Shown in pieces: positions 1 to 6,544 of a DNA stretch of 7,672 nt; within the stretch, counting starts at the first letter, position 1; each line of letters opens with the position of its first letter. Source of the DNA: Candidatus Aminicenantota bacterium. GTDB taxonomy: Bacteria > Acidobacteriota > Aminicenantia > Aminicenantales > Aminicenantaceae. The stretch is from contig DAOWCB010000059.1 of the NCBI GenBank assembly GCA_030633795.1, positions 1 through 7,672 on the forward strand. The letters are read 5' to 3'. The position numbers and the translations under genes were made by a program. The notes beneath the pieces were generated by a model. That model did no database searches, was not told the origin of the DNA, and saw only the letters and a list, made by a program, of their open reading frames with translations.

Positions 1-938
1 AGCCCCATGGTTAGGCCCTGTTCTTTCAGTTCTGTACCACGAGAGAGGTCGGCTCTCAGCCACACGCGGCAGGTCAATTCGCTGTTTTCTTGGAGTTCGA
101 TGAAACGCTTGGTTTGCTCAGGAGAGGCGATATCGTGAATTTCCACAACTCCCGCCTCCCGGAGCGCCTTCAATCCTGCACGGTTTTCATCCAGCATTCT
201 TTTGTGGGATTTCCGCTTAACAGCTTGTCTTAAACGGTTCAAAGCCGGCGAATTTCCAAATATGATTCCTGTTGGTTTTCCATCAGGGGCTATCTCCATT
301 CCATCGATTTTTTCGTTTTCCATCCCTGCGGCTTTCAAGGCTGCCGTGTTTGCCAACCACTCTTTGTAATCGAACCGGCAGAGCAAGCAAGGATTATCAG
401 GAGTCAGGTCATCGATCATGGACCTGTCGGGTCGCCAGGCCTCTGTTTTGCCAAAAATGTCATCACCAGCATCTCCCAGGGACCATTGTTCGTATGCTCC
501 CCAAAGGCCTCCAGTGATCCACTCTCCTTGATCCAACAATTTAGCCACACGGCCGATCTCTTCCACCAGTCCCTTTTCATCGGCTACAGTCATCAGATTG
601 GCATCGATGATCAAGGATCCTGCTCGGCTAAAATGGACATGGCCATCGATAATCCCAGGAGTGACAAATTTGCCTTCCAAATCGATTACCTCTGTTTTAT
701 CCCCAATGAACTTTTTCACTTTTGTATCATCAGAGAGTACGGCTGTGATTTTGTTCCCGGTGATTGTCAGGGCTTTTGCCGAAGGATTGTCGGTATCGGC
801 TGTAAAAATTTCCCCGTTCATCAGCACTAAATCGGCTGGTTCGATTTGTGCCTTTGTGCAACTAACTAAATTTAACAGCAACAAAAATGTGAAGAATAAA
901 CCCAGGAAAGTGTGATGTAGACTTATTGATCTTTTCAT
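1..938 (-). CDS. Amidohydrolase family 3 (YtcJ-like) lipoprotein, 3' end cut by window edge
   Basis: This is the first 312 codons of a minus-strand gene that runs off the left edge; the reading frame is open throughout. The N-terminus is a lipoprotein signal: basic start MKRS, hydrophobic stretch about residues 11-25, then lipobox LVSC with Cys27 as the lipidation site. Then comes a small beta-domain typical of amidohydrolases (about 35-90) and PGIIDGHVHF at 94-103, whose HxH (His100, His102) is the first metal-binding motif of the superfamily. Later segments (a GEWITGG stretch; RPDRSMIDDLTPDNPCLL; NTAALKAAGM; LKALREAGVVEIHD) match the order seen in YtcJ-like Amidohydro_3 proteins, usually about 530-580 residues long, so roughly 55-60% is present. 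The start is set by AGGAGG at 943-948, 4 nt before the ATG. Family members hydrolyse amide or ester bonds in varied small molecules, and the substrate here is unknown. It is divergent from the M24 peptidase gene and probably faces the periplasm. Family assignment is firm; the carboxylated lysine and later ligands lie outside the window. Confidence 0.9.
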   Translation of the reverse strand, partial: MKRSISLHHTFLGLFFTFLLLLNLVSCTKAQIEPADLVLMNGEIFTADTDNPSAKALTITGNKITAVLSDDTKVKKFIGDKTEVIDLEGKFVTPGIIDGHVHFSRAGSLIIDANLMTVADEKGLVEEIGRVAKLLDQGEWITGGLWGAYEQWSLGDAGDDIFGKTEAWRPDRSMIDDLTPDNPCLLCRFDYKEWLANTAALKAAGMENEKIDGMEIAPDGKPTGIIFGNSPALNRLRQAVKRKSHKRMLDENRAGLKALREAGVVEIHDIASPEQTKRFIELQENSELTCRVWLRADLSRGTELKEQGLTMG

Positions 939-991
939 TCTCCCTCCTCTGTGAATTTTTTTTCTTCTCTGTCTTGTATCATGCATTGCCG

Positions 992-1021
992 ATTATATCC
1001 CTGATTAAAAAAAAATGTCAA
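992..1021 (-). promoter_or_regulatory. Sigma-70-type promoter for the amidohydrolase gene
   Basis: Read on the minus strand, TTGACA (1021-1016) and TATAAT (997-992) are separated by 18 bp. Both hexamers match the consensus fully. Transcription would begin near 985, leaving a leader of about 45 nt that ends in the AGGAGG ribosome binding site. The spacer is A/T-rich, with a run of T. The promoter is predicted from sequence only. Confidence 0.75.
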
Positions 1022-1064
1022 AGTCACCCCACCCCTTCATTGTTGAAGTGGCGAGGAAGTGGTG

Positions 1065-1093
1065 TTGACAGTAGTGCAGGAAATAAATGTAAT
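1065..1093 (+). promoter_or_regulatory. Sigma-70-type promoter for the M24 peptidase-glycosyltransferase operon
   Basis: TTGACA at 1065-1070 and TGTAAT at 1088-1093 are separated by an ideal 17 bp, giving 6/6 and 5/6 consensus matches. Transcription would start near 1100, leaving a leader of about 39 nt before the ATG at 1139. Its -35 box lies 43 bp from the -35 box of the leftward promoter, so the two promoters are back to back and could share a regulator. The left arm of a 9-bp inverted repeat sits in the spacer of this promoter. Confidence 0.7.
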
Positions 1094-1121
1094 ATAGGGG
1101 AGTGATGGCAATTTTCCTGCA
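1075..1121. repeat. 9-bp perfect inverted repeat flanking the start-site region (possible operator)
   Basis: TGCAGGAAA at 1075-1083 is mirrored exactly by TTTCCTGCA at 1113-1121, with 29 bp between. The left arm lies between the -35 and -10 boxes of the rightward promoter. The right arm lies in the leader, ending 2 bp before the AAGGAGG ribosome binding site. If transcription starts near 1100 the left arm is not transcribed, so a DNA operator is a better reading than an RNA hairpin. Chance is not excluded for a repeat this short. Confidence 0.35.
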
Positions 1122-1138
1122 AAAAGGAGGCAAGTGAA

Positions 1139-2506
1139 ATGACCAGACAAAAACGTTGGCAGTCTTTCCGCATTTTTTGTGTTGCACTAATCCTGCTCCT
1201 GGCGATTCCTGCCATTCCTGAAGATCGTGGCGTTGCCGCTGTCGATGATAGCCAGAATATCTTGGCCGAAAGAGATCGGGCGCGTGTGATGAATGAATGG
1301 TTGAAATGGCGCTTGGAGAATATTGTCCCAGAACTGATGCGGAGAGAAGGCATCGATATGTGGCTCGTTATCAACAGAGAGTACAATGAGGATCCCGTTT
1401 ACATGAGCCTTGTTCCTGAACCTGTTATGTATGCCAGGCGAACTTCGATTCTTATTTTTCATGACCGTGGGGAAGAGCTTGGAGTTGAGAGAATGAGCGG
1501 GAGTTACTACGGTATGGGAGAATTGTACAAATCCACTTGGGTCGATAAAAAGAAACTGCAGTTTGAGAGTTTGGCGGACTTCATTAAGAGACGTGATCCG
1601 AAAAAAATAGGGATAAACGTCTCTTCAAGATGGGCCTTCGGGGATGGCCTGAGTGCAAGCCTTAGGGAAAAGTTGGAAAAAGCCCTTGGATTTGAGTTAT
1701 CTTCGAGGTTTGTCTCGGCCGAGAACCTATGTGTGGGATGGCTCGAGACAAGGAGTCCGATGGAATTGAGCGCCTATAGGCACATCTGTGGTATCGCTCA
1801 TGATGTCATTAGGGAATTTTTTTCGAACAAAATTATCACTCCGGATATCACCACTCCAGATGATGTCGTTTGGTGGATAAGGGGTAAGTTCCGGGAGTTG
1901 AAACTGGATACATGGTTCCAGCCTTCGATCTCTATCCAAAGGCACAAGAGTGAAGCCGCAAAATACAGTGATGAAAGAAGTGTAATCCGTAGAGGAGACC
2001 TCCTTCACTGCGATGTGGGAATCAAATATCTTGGGATGTGTACGGATATGCAATGGCAGGCATATGTGTGCAAAATAGGTGAAGAGGACGCGCCAGATGG
2101 TTTGAAGGAGGCATTACGTCGGGCCAACCGGGTTGGTGAGGTGTTCATGAATGAATTCCAGCTCGGAAGGACCGGCAAACAGATCACGGATATCGCTATG
2201 CGCAAGGCTGAAGCAGAGGGATTAAGGCCTCTCATTTACTCGCACCCCGTTGGATTCCATGGACATGGCGCGGGCTGTCAGTTGGATGCACGGCCTTTGG
2301 AAAGAGCTCCCGAGGGAATCGAGAAACAAATGGAATATCCGCTGTATTACCACACCGTTTATGCAATCGAATTCAGCAGCACCACCAGTGTACCAGAATG
2401 GGATGGCCAGGATGTGCGGATTGGCTTTGAGGACAATGGGGTTTTTATGCATGAAGGGTGCAAGTGGGTAGATGGTCATCAGATAGATCTTTTACTAATT
2501 AAATAA
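1139..2506 (+). CDS. Secreted M24 family metallopeptidase (Xaa-Pro aminopeptidase-like)
   Basis: This is a 455-residue protein. The start is set by AAGGAGG at 1124-1130, 8 nt upstream. Residues 1-35 form an export signal (basic RQKR, hydrophobic FCVALILLLAIPAI), so the enzyme is probably periplasmic or membrane-tethered. Residues about 45-205 resemble the creatinase-type N-terminal domain, including WLVINREYNEDP at 75-86. Residues about 210-455 are the pita-bread catalytic domain. All five dinuclear-metal ligands can be placed: Asp292 (HCDVG), Asp303 (CTDMQ), a histidine in HPVGFHGHGAG at 369-379, Glu411 (YAIEF) and Glu431 (GFEDN). M24 enzymes such as PepP and PepQ cleave Xaa-Pro bonds; activity on Xaa-Pro here is inferred, since secreted members of this subgroup are little characterised. 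The residues after GHGAG are CQLDARP, where my recollection of relatives is a proline-led segment. It is the first gene of an operon, with the glycosyltransferase starting 2 nt after its stop. Confidence 0.9.
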   Translation: MTRQKRWQSFRIFCVALILLLAIPAIPEDRGVAAVDDSQNILAERDRARVMNEWLKWRLENIVPELMRREGIDMWLVINREYNEDPVYMSLVPEPVMYARRTSILIFHDRGEELGVERMSGSYYGMGELYKSTWVDKKKLQFESLADFIKRRDPKKIGINVSSRWAFGDGLSASLREKLEKALGFELSSRFVSAENLCVGWLETRSPMELSAYRHICGIAHDVIREFFSNKIITPDITTPDDVVWWIRGKFRELKLDTWFQPSISIQRHKSEAAKYSDERSVIRRGDLLHCDVGIKYLGMCTDMQWQAYVCKIGEEDAPDGLKEALRRANRVGEVFMNEFQLGRTGKQITDIAMRKAEAEGLRPLIYSHPVGFHGHGAGCQLDARPLERAPEGIEKQMEYPLYYHTVYAIEFSSTTSVPEWDGQDVRIGFEDNGVFMHEGCKWVDGHQIDLLLIK

Positions 2507-2508
2507 AA

Positions 2509-4296
2509 ATGAATAAAAAAGAAAAAATCATCCTGATTGTTATCCTACTTCTGGCTCTTATTTTGCATTTGGCACACTGGTTGGACGTTCGGGAGGATCC
2601 GTTTTTTGCCCAGCTTGTCATGGATAGTGAAGAGTATGATCGATGGGCAATGGAAATTGCCGATGGCAATTGGCTGGGTTCGGAAGTCTTTTTCCAAGCT
2701 CCCTTGTATCCTTATTTCCTTGCTGTTGTTTACACCCTATTTGGCCATTCCCAGGATGCCGTTTACCTTATCCAGATTGTTCTTGGTCTGTTGGGAATCT
2801 ATGCCCTTTACCGTGCAGGAAAAAAGATAGCTGAAAAAAAAGTTGGACTTGTTGCCGCGGCACTCTCGGCTTTCTATGGCGTTTATCTTTTTTATGATGT
2901 TCAGCTGCTTAAGGAATCCTTGGCTGTCACACTGGTGTGTTTGTTGTTCTGGACCCTGGTTGAAGCCAGAGAGAAAAAAGGGGCGGCTCTTTGGGTGTGG
3001 GCGGGAATTATCTGTGGATTTCTCTCCTTGTTGCGTGAGAACATGCTGCTGATTATTCCTTTTCTGATTCTTCTTGCCATTCGGCCTCGTGAGAGATTTT
3101 CTGCCTTTTTTCTTCGTGGTCTCGTTTTTGTATTGGGAGTTGTAATTATTCTTACCCCTGTGGCTTTTCGCAATTGGAAAGTGGGAGGCAATTTTTTGCC
3201 AACAACATTCCAGGGAGGAGTGAATTTTTACATAGGTAACAATCCCCAGGCGACGGGAACGTATCGATCCCTCTCTCCGGGCAAACAAATCCCTGCCTAT
3301 GAGCGAACGGAACCCATCAGGCTGGCAGAAAAAGAGATAGGGAGGACTCTTAAACCCTATGAGGTCTCCAATTTCTGGCTGCGCAAATCCCTCGATTGGG
3401 CAAAAAAGAATCCCACTGATTTCTTGAAGCTTCAGGTAAAAAAAATCCAGATGTTCTGGAGTTGGTATGAATGGCCGGATGCGGTCGATTATTACTATGT
3501 CAAACAGACTTCCATCATCTATAAAATACCCCTCCTCGAATTTGGCAGCATATCCTTTTTGGCGCTCATCGGATTGTGGTTTATTAGACGCCGGCTCCGG
3601 GCATTTTTCCCTGTTCTATTATTTGTCGTGATGTGGATGGCTTCGACCGCTGTGTTTTTTCTGTTTTCTCGATACAGATTGCCTGCGGTTCCGGGACTAA
3701 TTCTCATAGGAGCTGCAGGGGTTGGGTCCGTTTTTGCATCTTGGAATCAAAACCGAAGGCAAAGTGTGATTGTTCTGGGGCTTGTTGTTTTGGCGCTGGG
3801 AGCGCCTCTTTTTGTGAATCCAAAACCGAAACAAGACCTTGTGTTTTATAATTTGGCTTTGGTCTACGAAAGAATGGGAAACACAGCCCTAGCTGTGCAG
3901 AACTACAAGAAAGCCTATTCCGCCAATCCCAATGATTTTCTCTCCTGTATCAATCTCGGGAATCTTGCCGCTAAAGAAAAAAGGTGGGACGAAGCCCTGG
4001 ATTGGTATAAAAAAGCGGAAGCTATCGAGTCAGAAGTAGAAGGTGTTCATGCCAATATCGGTGGCGTTTATGTTGCGCAAGGAAATTTTGATGAAGCTGA
4101 GAAGGCTTTCGATCGAGCTTTAGAGATAAACGCCGAAAATATCGAGACCCTTCATAACAAAGCCATACTTCTGGCCATGAAAAAACAATTCCGAGAGGCA
4201 TTGGAAATCAACAAAAAGGTGCTTCAACTTGCCCCCGATTGGCCTCCAGCAGTCCGCTTCCGCGAACGATTGGATCGGATATTAAAAAAAGAATAA
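2509..4296 (+). CDS. GT-C membrane glycosyltransferase (family 39/PMT-like) with C-terminal TPR repeats
   Basis: This is a 595-residue polytopic membrane protein. TM1 is at about 7-24. It is followed by a first external loop carrying acidic residues in MDSEEYDRWA (38-47, Asp39, Asp44) and then FFQAPLYPYF (61-70), the arrangement of GT-C enzymes that use polyprenyl-phosphate sugars. About ten more hydrophobic segments follow (roughly 84-103, 113-129, 134-151, 159-175, 178-192, 200-220, 345-360, 365-386, 392-411, 418-436). A large loop lies at 221-340, and SRYRLPAVP (387-395) is a typical late motif of the family. Residues 443-578 form four TPR units with characteristic Ala/Tyr/Pro spacing (443-476, 477-511, 512-545, 546-578). 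An odd count of 11 helices would place the TPRs in the periplasm, which is inference. Sugar donor and acceptor are unknown. There is no clear Shine-Dalgarno sequence; the ATG lies 2 nt after the M24 stop, so translation is probably coupled. The gene ends 9 nt from the convergent S46 gene. Confidence 0.85.
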   Translation: MNKKEKIILIVILLLALILHLAHWLDVREDPFFAQLVMDSEEYDRWAMEIADGNWLGSEVFFQAPLYPYFLAVVYTLFGHSQDAVYLIQIVLGLLGIYALYRAGKKIAEKKVGLVAAALSAFYGVYLFYDVQLLKESLAVTLVCLLFWTLVEAREKKGAALWVWAGIICGFLSLLRENMLLIIPFLILLAIRPRERFSAFFLRGLVFVLGVVIILTPVAFRNWKVGGNFLPTTFQGGVNFYIGNNPQATGTYRSLSPGKQIPAYERTEPIRLAEKEIGRTLKPYEVSNFWLRKSLDWAKKNPTDFLKLQVKKIQMFWSWYEWPDAVDYYYVKQTSIIYKIPLLEFGSISFLALIGLWFIRRRLRAFFPVLLFVVMWMASTAVFFLFSRYRLPAVPGLILIGAAGVGSVFASWNQNRRQSVIVLGLVVLALGAPLFVNPKPKQDLVFYNLALVYERMGNTALAVQNYKKAYSANPNDFLSCINLGNLAAKEKRWDEALDWYKKAEAIESEVEGVHANIGGVYVAQGNFDEAEKAFDRALEINAENIETLHNKAILLAMKKQFREALEINKKVLQLAPDWPPAVRFRERLDRILKKE

Positions 4297-4305
4297 TCTT
4301 CGAAA

Positions 4306-6459
4306 CTATAAGCCTATTTCAGCAATGAGGTGAGTAGCTCCCGAAAATTTATCAGTGACGAAAAGCACATACCGGATGTCCACACTGATTGTCCGCTGAA
4401 GCTCAGGAATGACATAAAAATCTCCTGTCACACTCTCGTATATCATGTCAAAAATGATGCCGATCTGTTCTCCTTTGGCATTCAGGGTAGGCGAACCTGA
4501 GTTTCCGCCGGTGACATTGGTGGTGTTTAAAAAGCAGGCTGGAATATCATTGAGTTTTTTGTCTACATATTGTCCGAAGTCAGCCTTTTTATGTATTGCC
4601 TTTAATTTGGGAGGCACATGAAAAGGGAATTTTCCTGTTTCTTTCTCGATAACACCCTTCAAGGTAGTTTGGGGGAGGTAGAATACAGCATCCCTAGGAG
4701 TATATCCTCTGATGAAACCATAGGTGAAGCGGATGGTCGAGTTGGCATCCGATGCAATCCTGCCTTGTTTTTGAGTGAGCAGGCCATCCAAATAGATTTT
4801 TTTGAGGTCCAATTTTTCTTGACTGAGGATTTTGTTCTTTTCCCTGAGTTCTTTCATTTCTTTTTCAAGATCAGCCGCAAGATTCAATAAGGGATCGTCA
4901 AGTCTTAAGAGTTCTTCCGGTTTCATCTCAAGGAGCTTGAGACACACTGCCTTGTCAGCGAGAGAAGTCTTGTCGTAGAGATTATCCACATATCGTTCGA
5001 TAGCCTCGTTTGAAGGTTTGACCAACAGATTTTTAAAGGCTTCAGGTATCTGTTTCCAGGGGTAATCCACTAGACTTTTGAGTCGATAGGTTAAGAAAGC
5101 TCTGTCGGTTTTAAGGTCGTACCCTCTCTCTGCGAGCTCGATGCGTTGTTTGATGTCGGATAAATCCCTCTCTTGAAATCCTGGTTCTCTCTCGATATCA
5201 GGTTTTTGTCTCTCCTCGACAGTTCGGTAGATAGTATGGGCCTGAGATAGAAGAGCTGATCCCAGGCGAGAACTTACGAACTGACTGAACAAATCGCTTT
5301 TTCTTGAATGAATTTTGTACTTCTTCATGAAGATTTCTATGTCATCAAGGACATTCGCATACTTTTTCTGCCTATCTGGATCTTGCTTCACCCAATCCAG
5401 GAATTCCTTTTCCTGATCATTTTTTTTATCAAGAATGGCGATGTTTTCCATCCCCTCGATTTTGCCCCTGTAATTTTTAAGCGAGTTATTCAGGCCTTTG
5501 ACGCTTCCAGCATATTTGATTTGGATTTCTCTGTTATTTTCACTGGCTTTTTCCAGATAAGTAATGATATCAGAGTAAAGGGTGATTCTCTTTTTCATGT
5601 AATCGATATCGGATTCCAACTCAGAGAGGGAATAATTACGGTAGGTTCTTCCGGGGAAACCCATGACGAATGAAAAATCATTTTCCTGGAATCCATCTAA
5701 GGAAATTTTCAAGACGGATTTTGGCTGATAAGGGATATTGTCTTGGCTGTAATCCAAGCCGATGTTATCTTTCGACACATAAGCTCTGAAAAAGGCGAAA
5801 TCACAAGTATGCCGTGGCCACATCCAATTGTCGATATCTCCCCCATAGTTGCCGAGATCTTTCGGAGGAGCATAGACAATTCGGATATCCTTTAATCTTT
5901 TAAACAGGAAGAGATAGAACTGATTTCCACTGTACATGCTGGCCACTCTTGCACGGATATCCGCTCCCTGTTTTTCTTCCTCTGCGATGATATTCTTTTT
6001 TACTTTTTCTAAAGCTTCGTATTTCTGACGGTAAGACATGGAAGGTTTTAATGCAGAAATAACTCTTTCGGTGATTTCTTCATATCCGAGCAACACATCT
6101 GCATGAGAGCCCTTGGATGGGATTTCTTCTTGTTTTGTCCAGGCAATAAATCCATTTTGTATATAGTCTTTTTCGGGTGTTGAGGCGCGCTGGAGTGCCC
6201 CAAAGGCCACATGGTGATTGGTAAGGATGAGCCCTTCCTTGCTGACAAATTCTCCGCTCCCTCCTCCCAGGTGGACAACGGCGCTCATCAAACCTGTCCC
6301 ATCCTTTTTATAAAGGTCATCGGGATTCATTTGCAGACCTAGAGATTTCAAGTTTAGATCTGTCATCTGGTGAGGCATCCACATGCCATCATCGGCTGGG
6401 GATGATATGACTAGGAAAAGAACAAATGGAATGGATAAAAGCAATTTTAGAAGTTTCAT
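4306..6459 (-). CDS. S46 family dipeptidyl-peptidase (DPP7/DPP11-like), exported
   Basis: This 717-residue protein has the family's usual length. A Sec signal covers about residues 1-22 (MKLLK, then a hydrophobic core), followed by DDGMWMPHQM, which resembles the mature N-terminus of S46 enzymes. The chymotrypsin-fold catalytic triad is visible: His83 in LTNHHV (79-84), Asp220 in NWMWPRHTCD (211-220) and Ser654 in GGNSGSP (651-657). Asn211, Trp212 and Asp671 match the residues that bind the free substrate N-terminus in characterised S46 enzymes. The middle region, about 280-560, is the lysine/glutamate-rich helical domain. S46 enzymes remove dipeptides from peptide N-termini in the periplasm or at the cell surface. 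The residue right after Asp671, which sets specificity (Gly in DPP7, Arg in DPP11), is Met672 here, so substrate preference cannot be assigned. The start is supported by AAGGAG at 6468-6473, 8 nt upstream. The gene has its own putative promoter and converges on the glycosyltransferase gene. Confidence 0.95.
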   Translation of the reverse strand: MKLLKLLLSIPFVLFLVISSPADDGMWMPHQMTDLNLKSLGLQMNPDDLYKKDGTGLMSAVVHLGGGSGEFVSKEGLILTNHHVAFGALQRASTPEKDYIQNGFIAWTKQEEIPSKGSHADVLLGYEEITERVISALKPSMSYRQKYEALEKVKKNIIAEEEKQGADIRARVASMYSGNQFYLFLFKRLKDIRIVYAPPKDLGNYGGDIDNWMWPRHTCDFAFFRAYVSKDNIGLDYSQDNIPYQPKSVLKISLDGFQENDFSFVMGFPGRTYRNYSLSELESDIDYMKKRITLYSDIITYLEKASENNREIQIKYAGSVKGLNNSLKNYRGKIEGMENIAILDKKNDQEKEFLDWVKQDPDRQKKYANVLDDIEIFMKKYKIHSRKSDLFSQFVSSRLGSALLSQAHTIYRTVEERQKPDIEREPGFQERDLSDIKQRIELAERGYDLKTDRAFLTYRLKSLVDYPWKQIPEAFKNLLVKPSNEAIERYVDNLYDKTSLADKAVCLKLLEMKPEELLRLDDPLLNLAADLEKEMKELREKNKILSQEKLDLKKIYLDGLLTQKQGRIASDANSTIRFTYGFIRGYTPRDAVFYLPQTTLKGVIEKETGKFPFHVPPKLKAIHKKADFGQYVDKKLNDIPACFLNTTNVTGGNSGSPTLNAKGEQIGIIFDMIYESVTGDFYVIPELQRTISVDIRYVLFVTDKFSGATHLIAEIGL

Positions 6460-6510
6460 CGTTTGATCTCCTTTTTTTCAGTGGTCTCGATTCGTCATAT
6501 AAAACGAAAT

Positions 6511-6539
6511 ACTATAATAAAAGAACATCAAAAGGACAA
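6511..6539 (-). promoter_or_regulatory. Putative promoter for the S46 peptidase gene
   Basis: On the minus strand, TTGTCC (6539-6534, 4/6 match) and TATAGT (6516-6511, 5/6 match) are separated by 17 bp within the 85-nt gap between recO and the S46 gene. Transcription would start near 6504, leaving a leader of about 45 nt that contains the AAGGAG site. The region is A/T-rich, so the match is suggestive only; read-through from mgtE-recO is also possible. Confidence 0.45.
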
Positions 6540-6544
6540 GTCAT

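Noticed and set aside
272..915. Overlapping plus-strand open frames up to 114 codons across the left edge region.
   Set aside because: They lie antisense to the amidohydrolase, which has a lipobox, metal motif, promoter and ribosome binding site. Their translations are low-complexity or lack recognisable domains.
1035..1048. CTTCA-TTGT-TGAAG dyad between the two divergent -35 boxes as an operator.
   Set aside because: The arms are only 5 bp and do not extend well; in a region this size such a dyad is expected by chance. The 9-bp repeat at 1075-1121 is the better candidate.
2737..3288. A 183-codon minus-strand open frame.
   Set aside because: It is fully antisense to the membrane region of the glycosyltransferase. 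Its Lys/Arg/Ser-rich translation is what the reverse complement of codons for hydrophobic residues gives.
4284..4305. A possible shared terminator between the convergent glycosyltransferase and S46 genes: AAGA-ATAA-TCTT at 4289-4300 beside an A-run that reads as a U-run on the minus strand.
   Set aside because: The stem is only 4 A/T-rich base pairs and overlaps the glycosyltransferase stop codon. This is too weak to call as an intrinsic terminator; termination may lie inside the opposing genes.
5308..5673. A 121-codon plus-strand open frame with hydrophobic stretches.
   Set aside because: It is antisense to the helical domain of the S46 peptidase, where Lys/Glu codons read backwards as Phe/Leu; no ribosome binding site or domain supports it.
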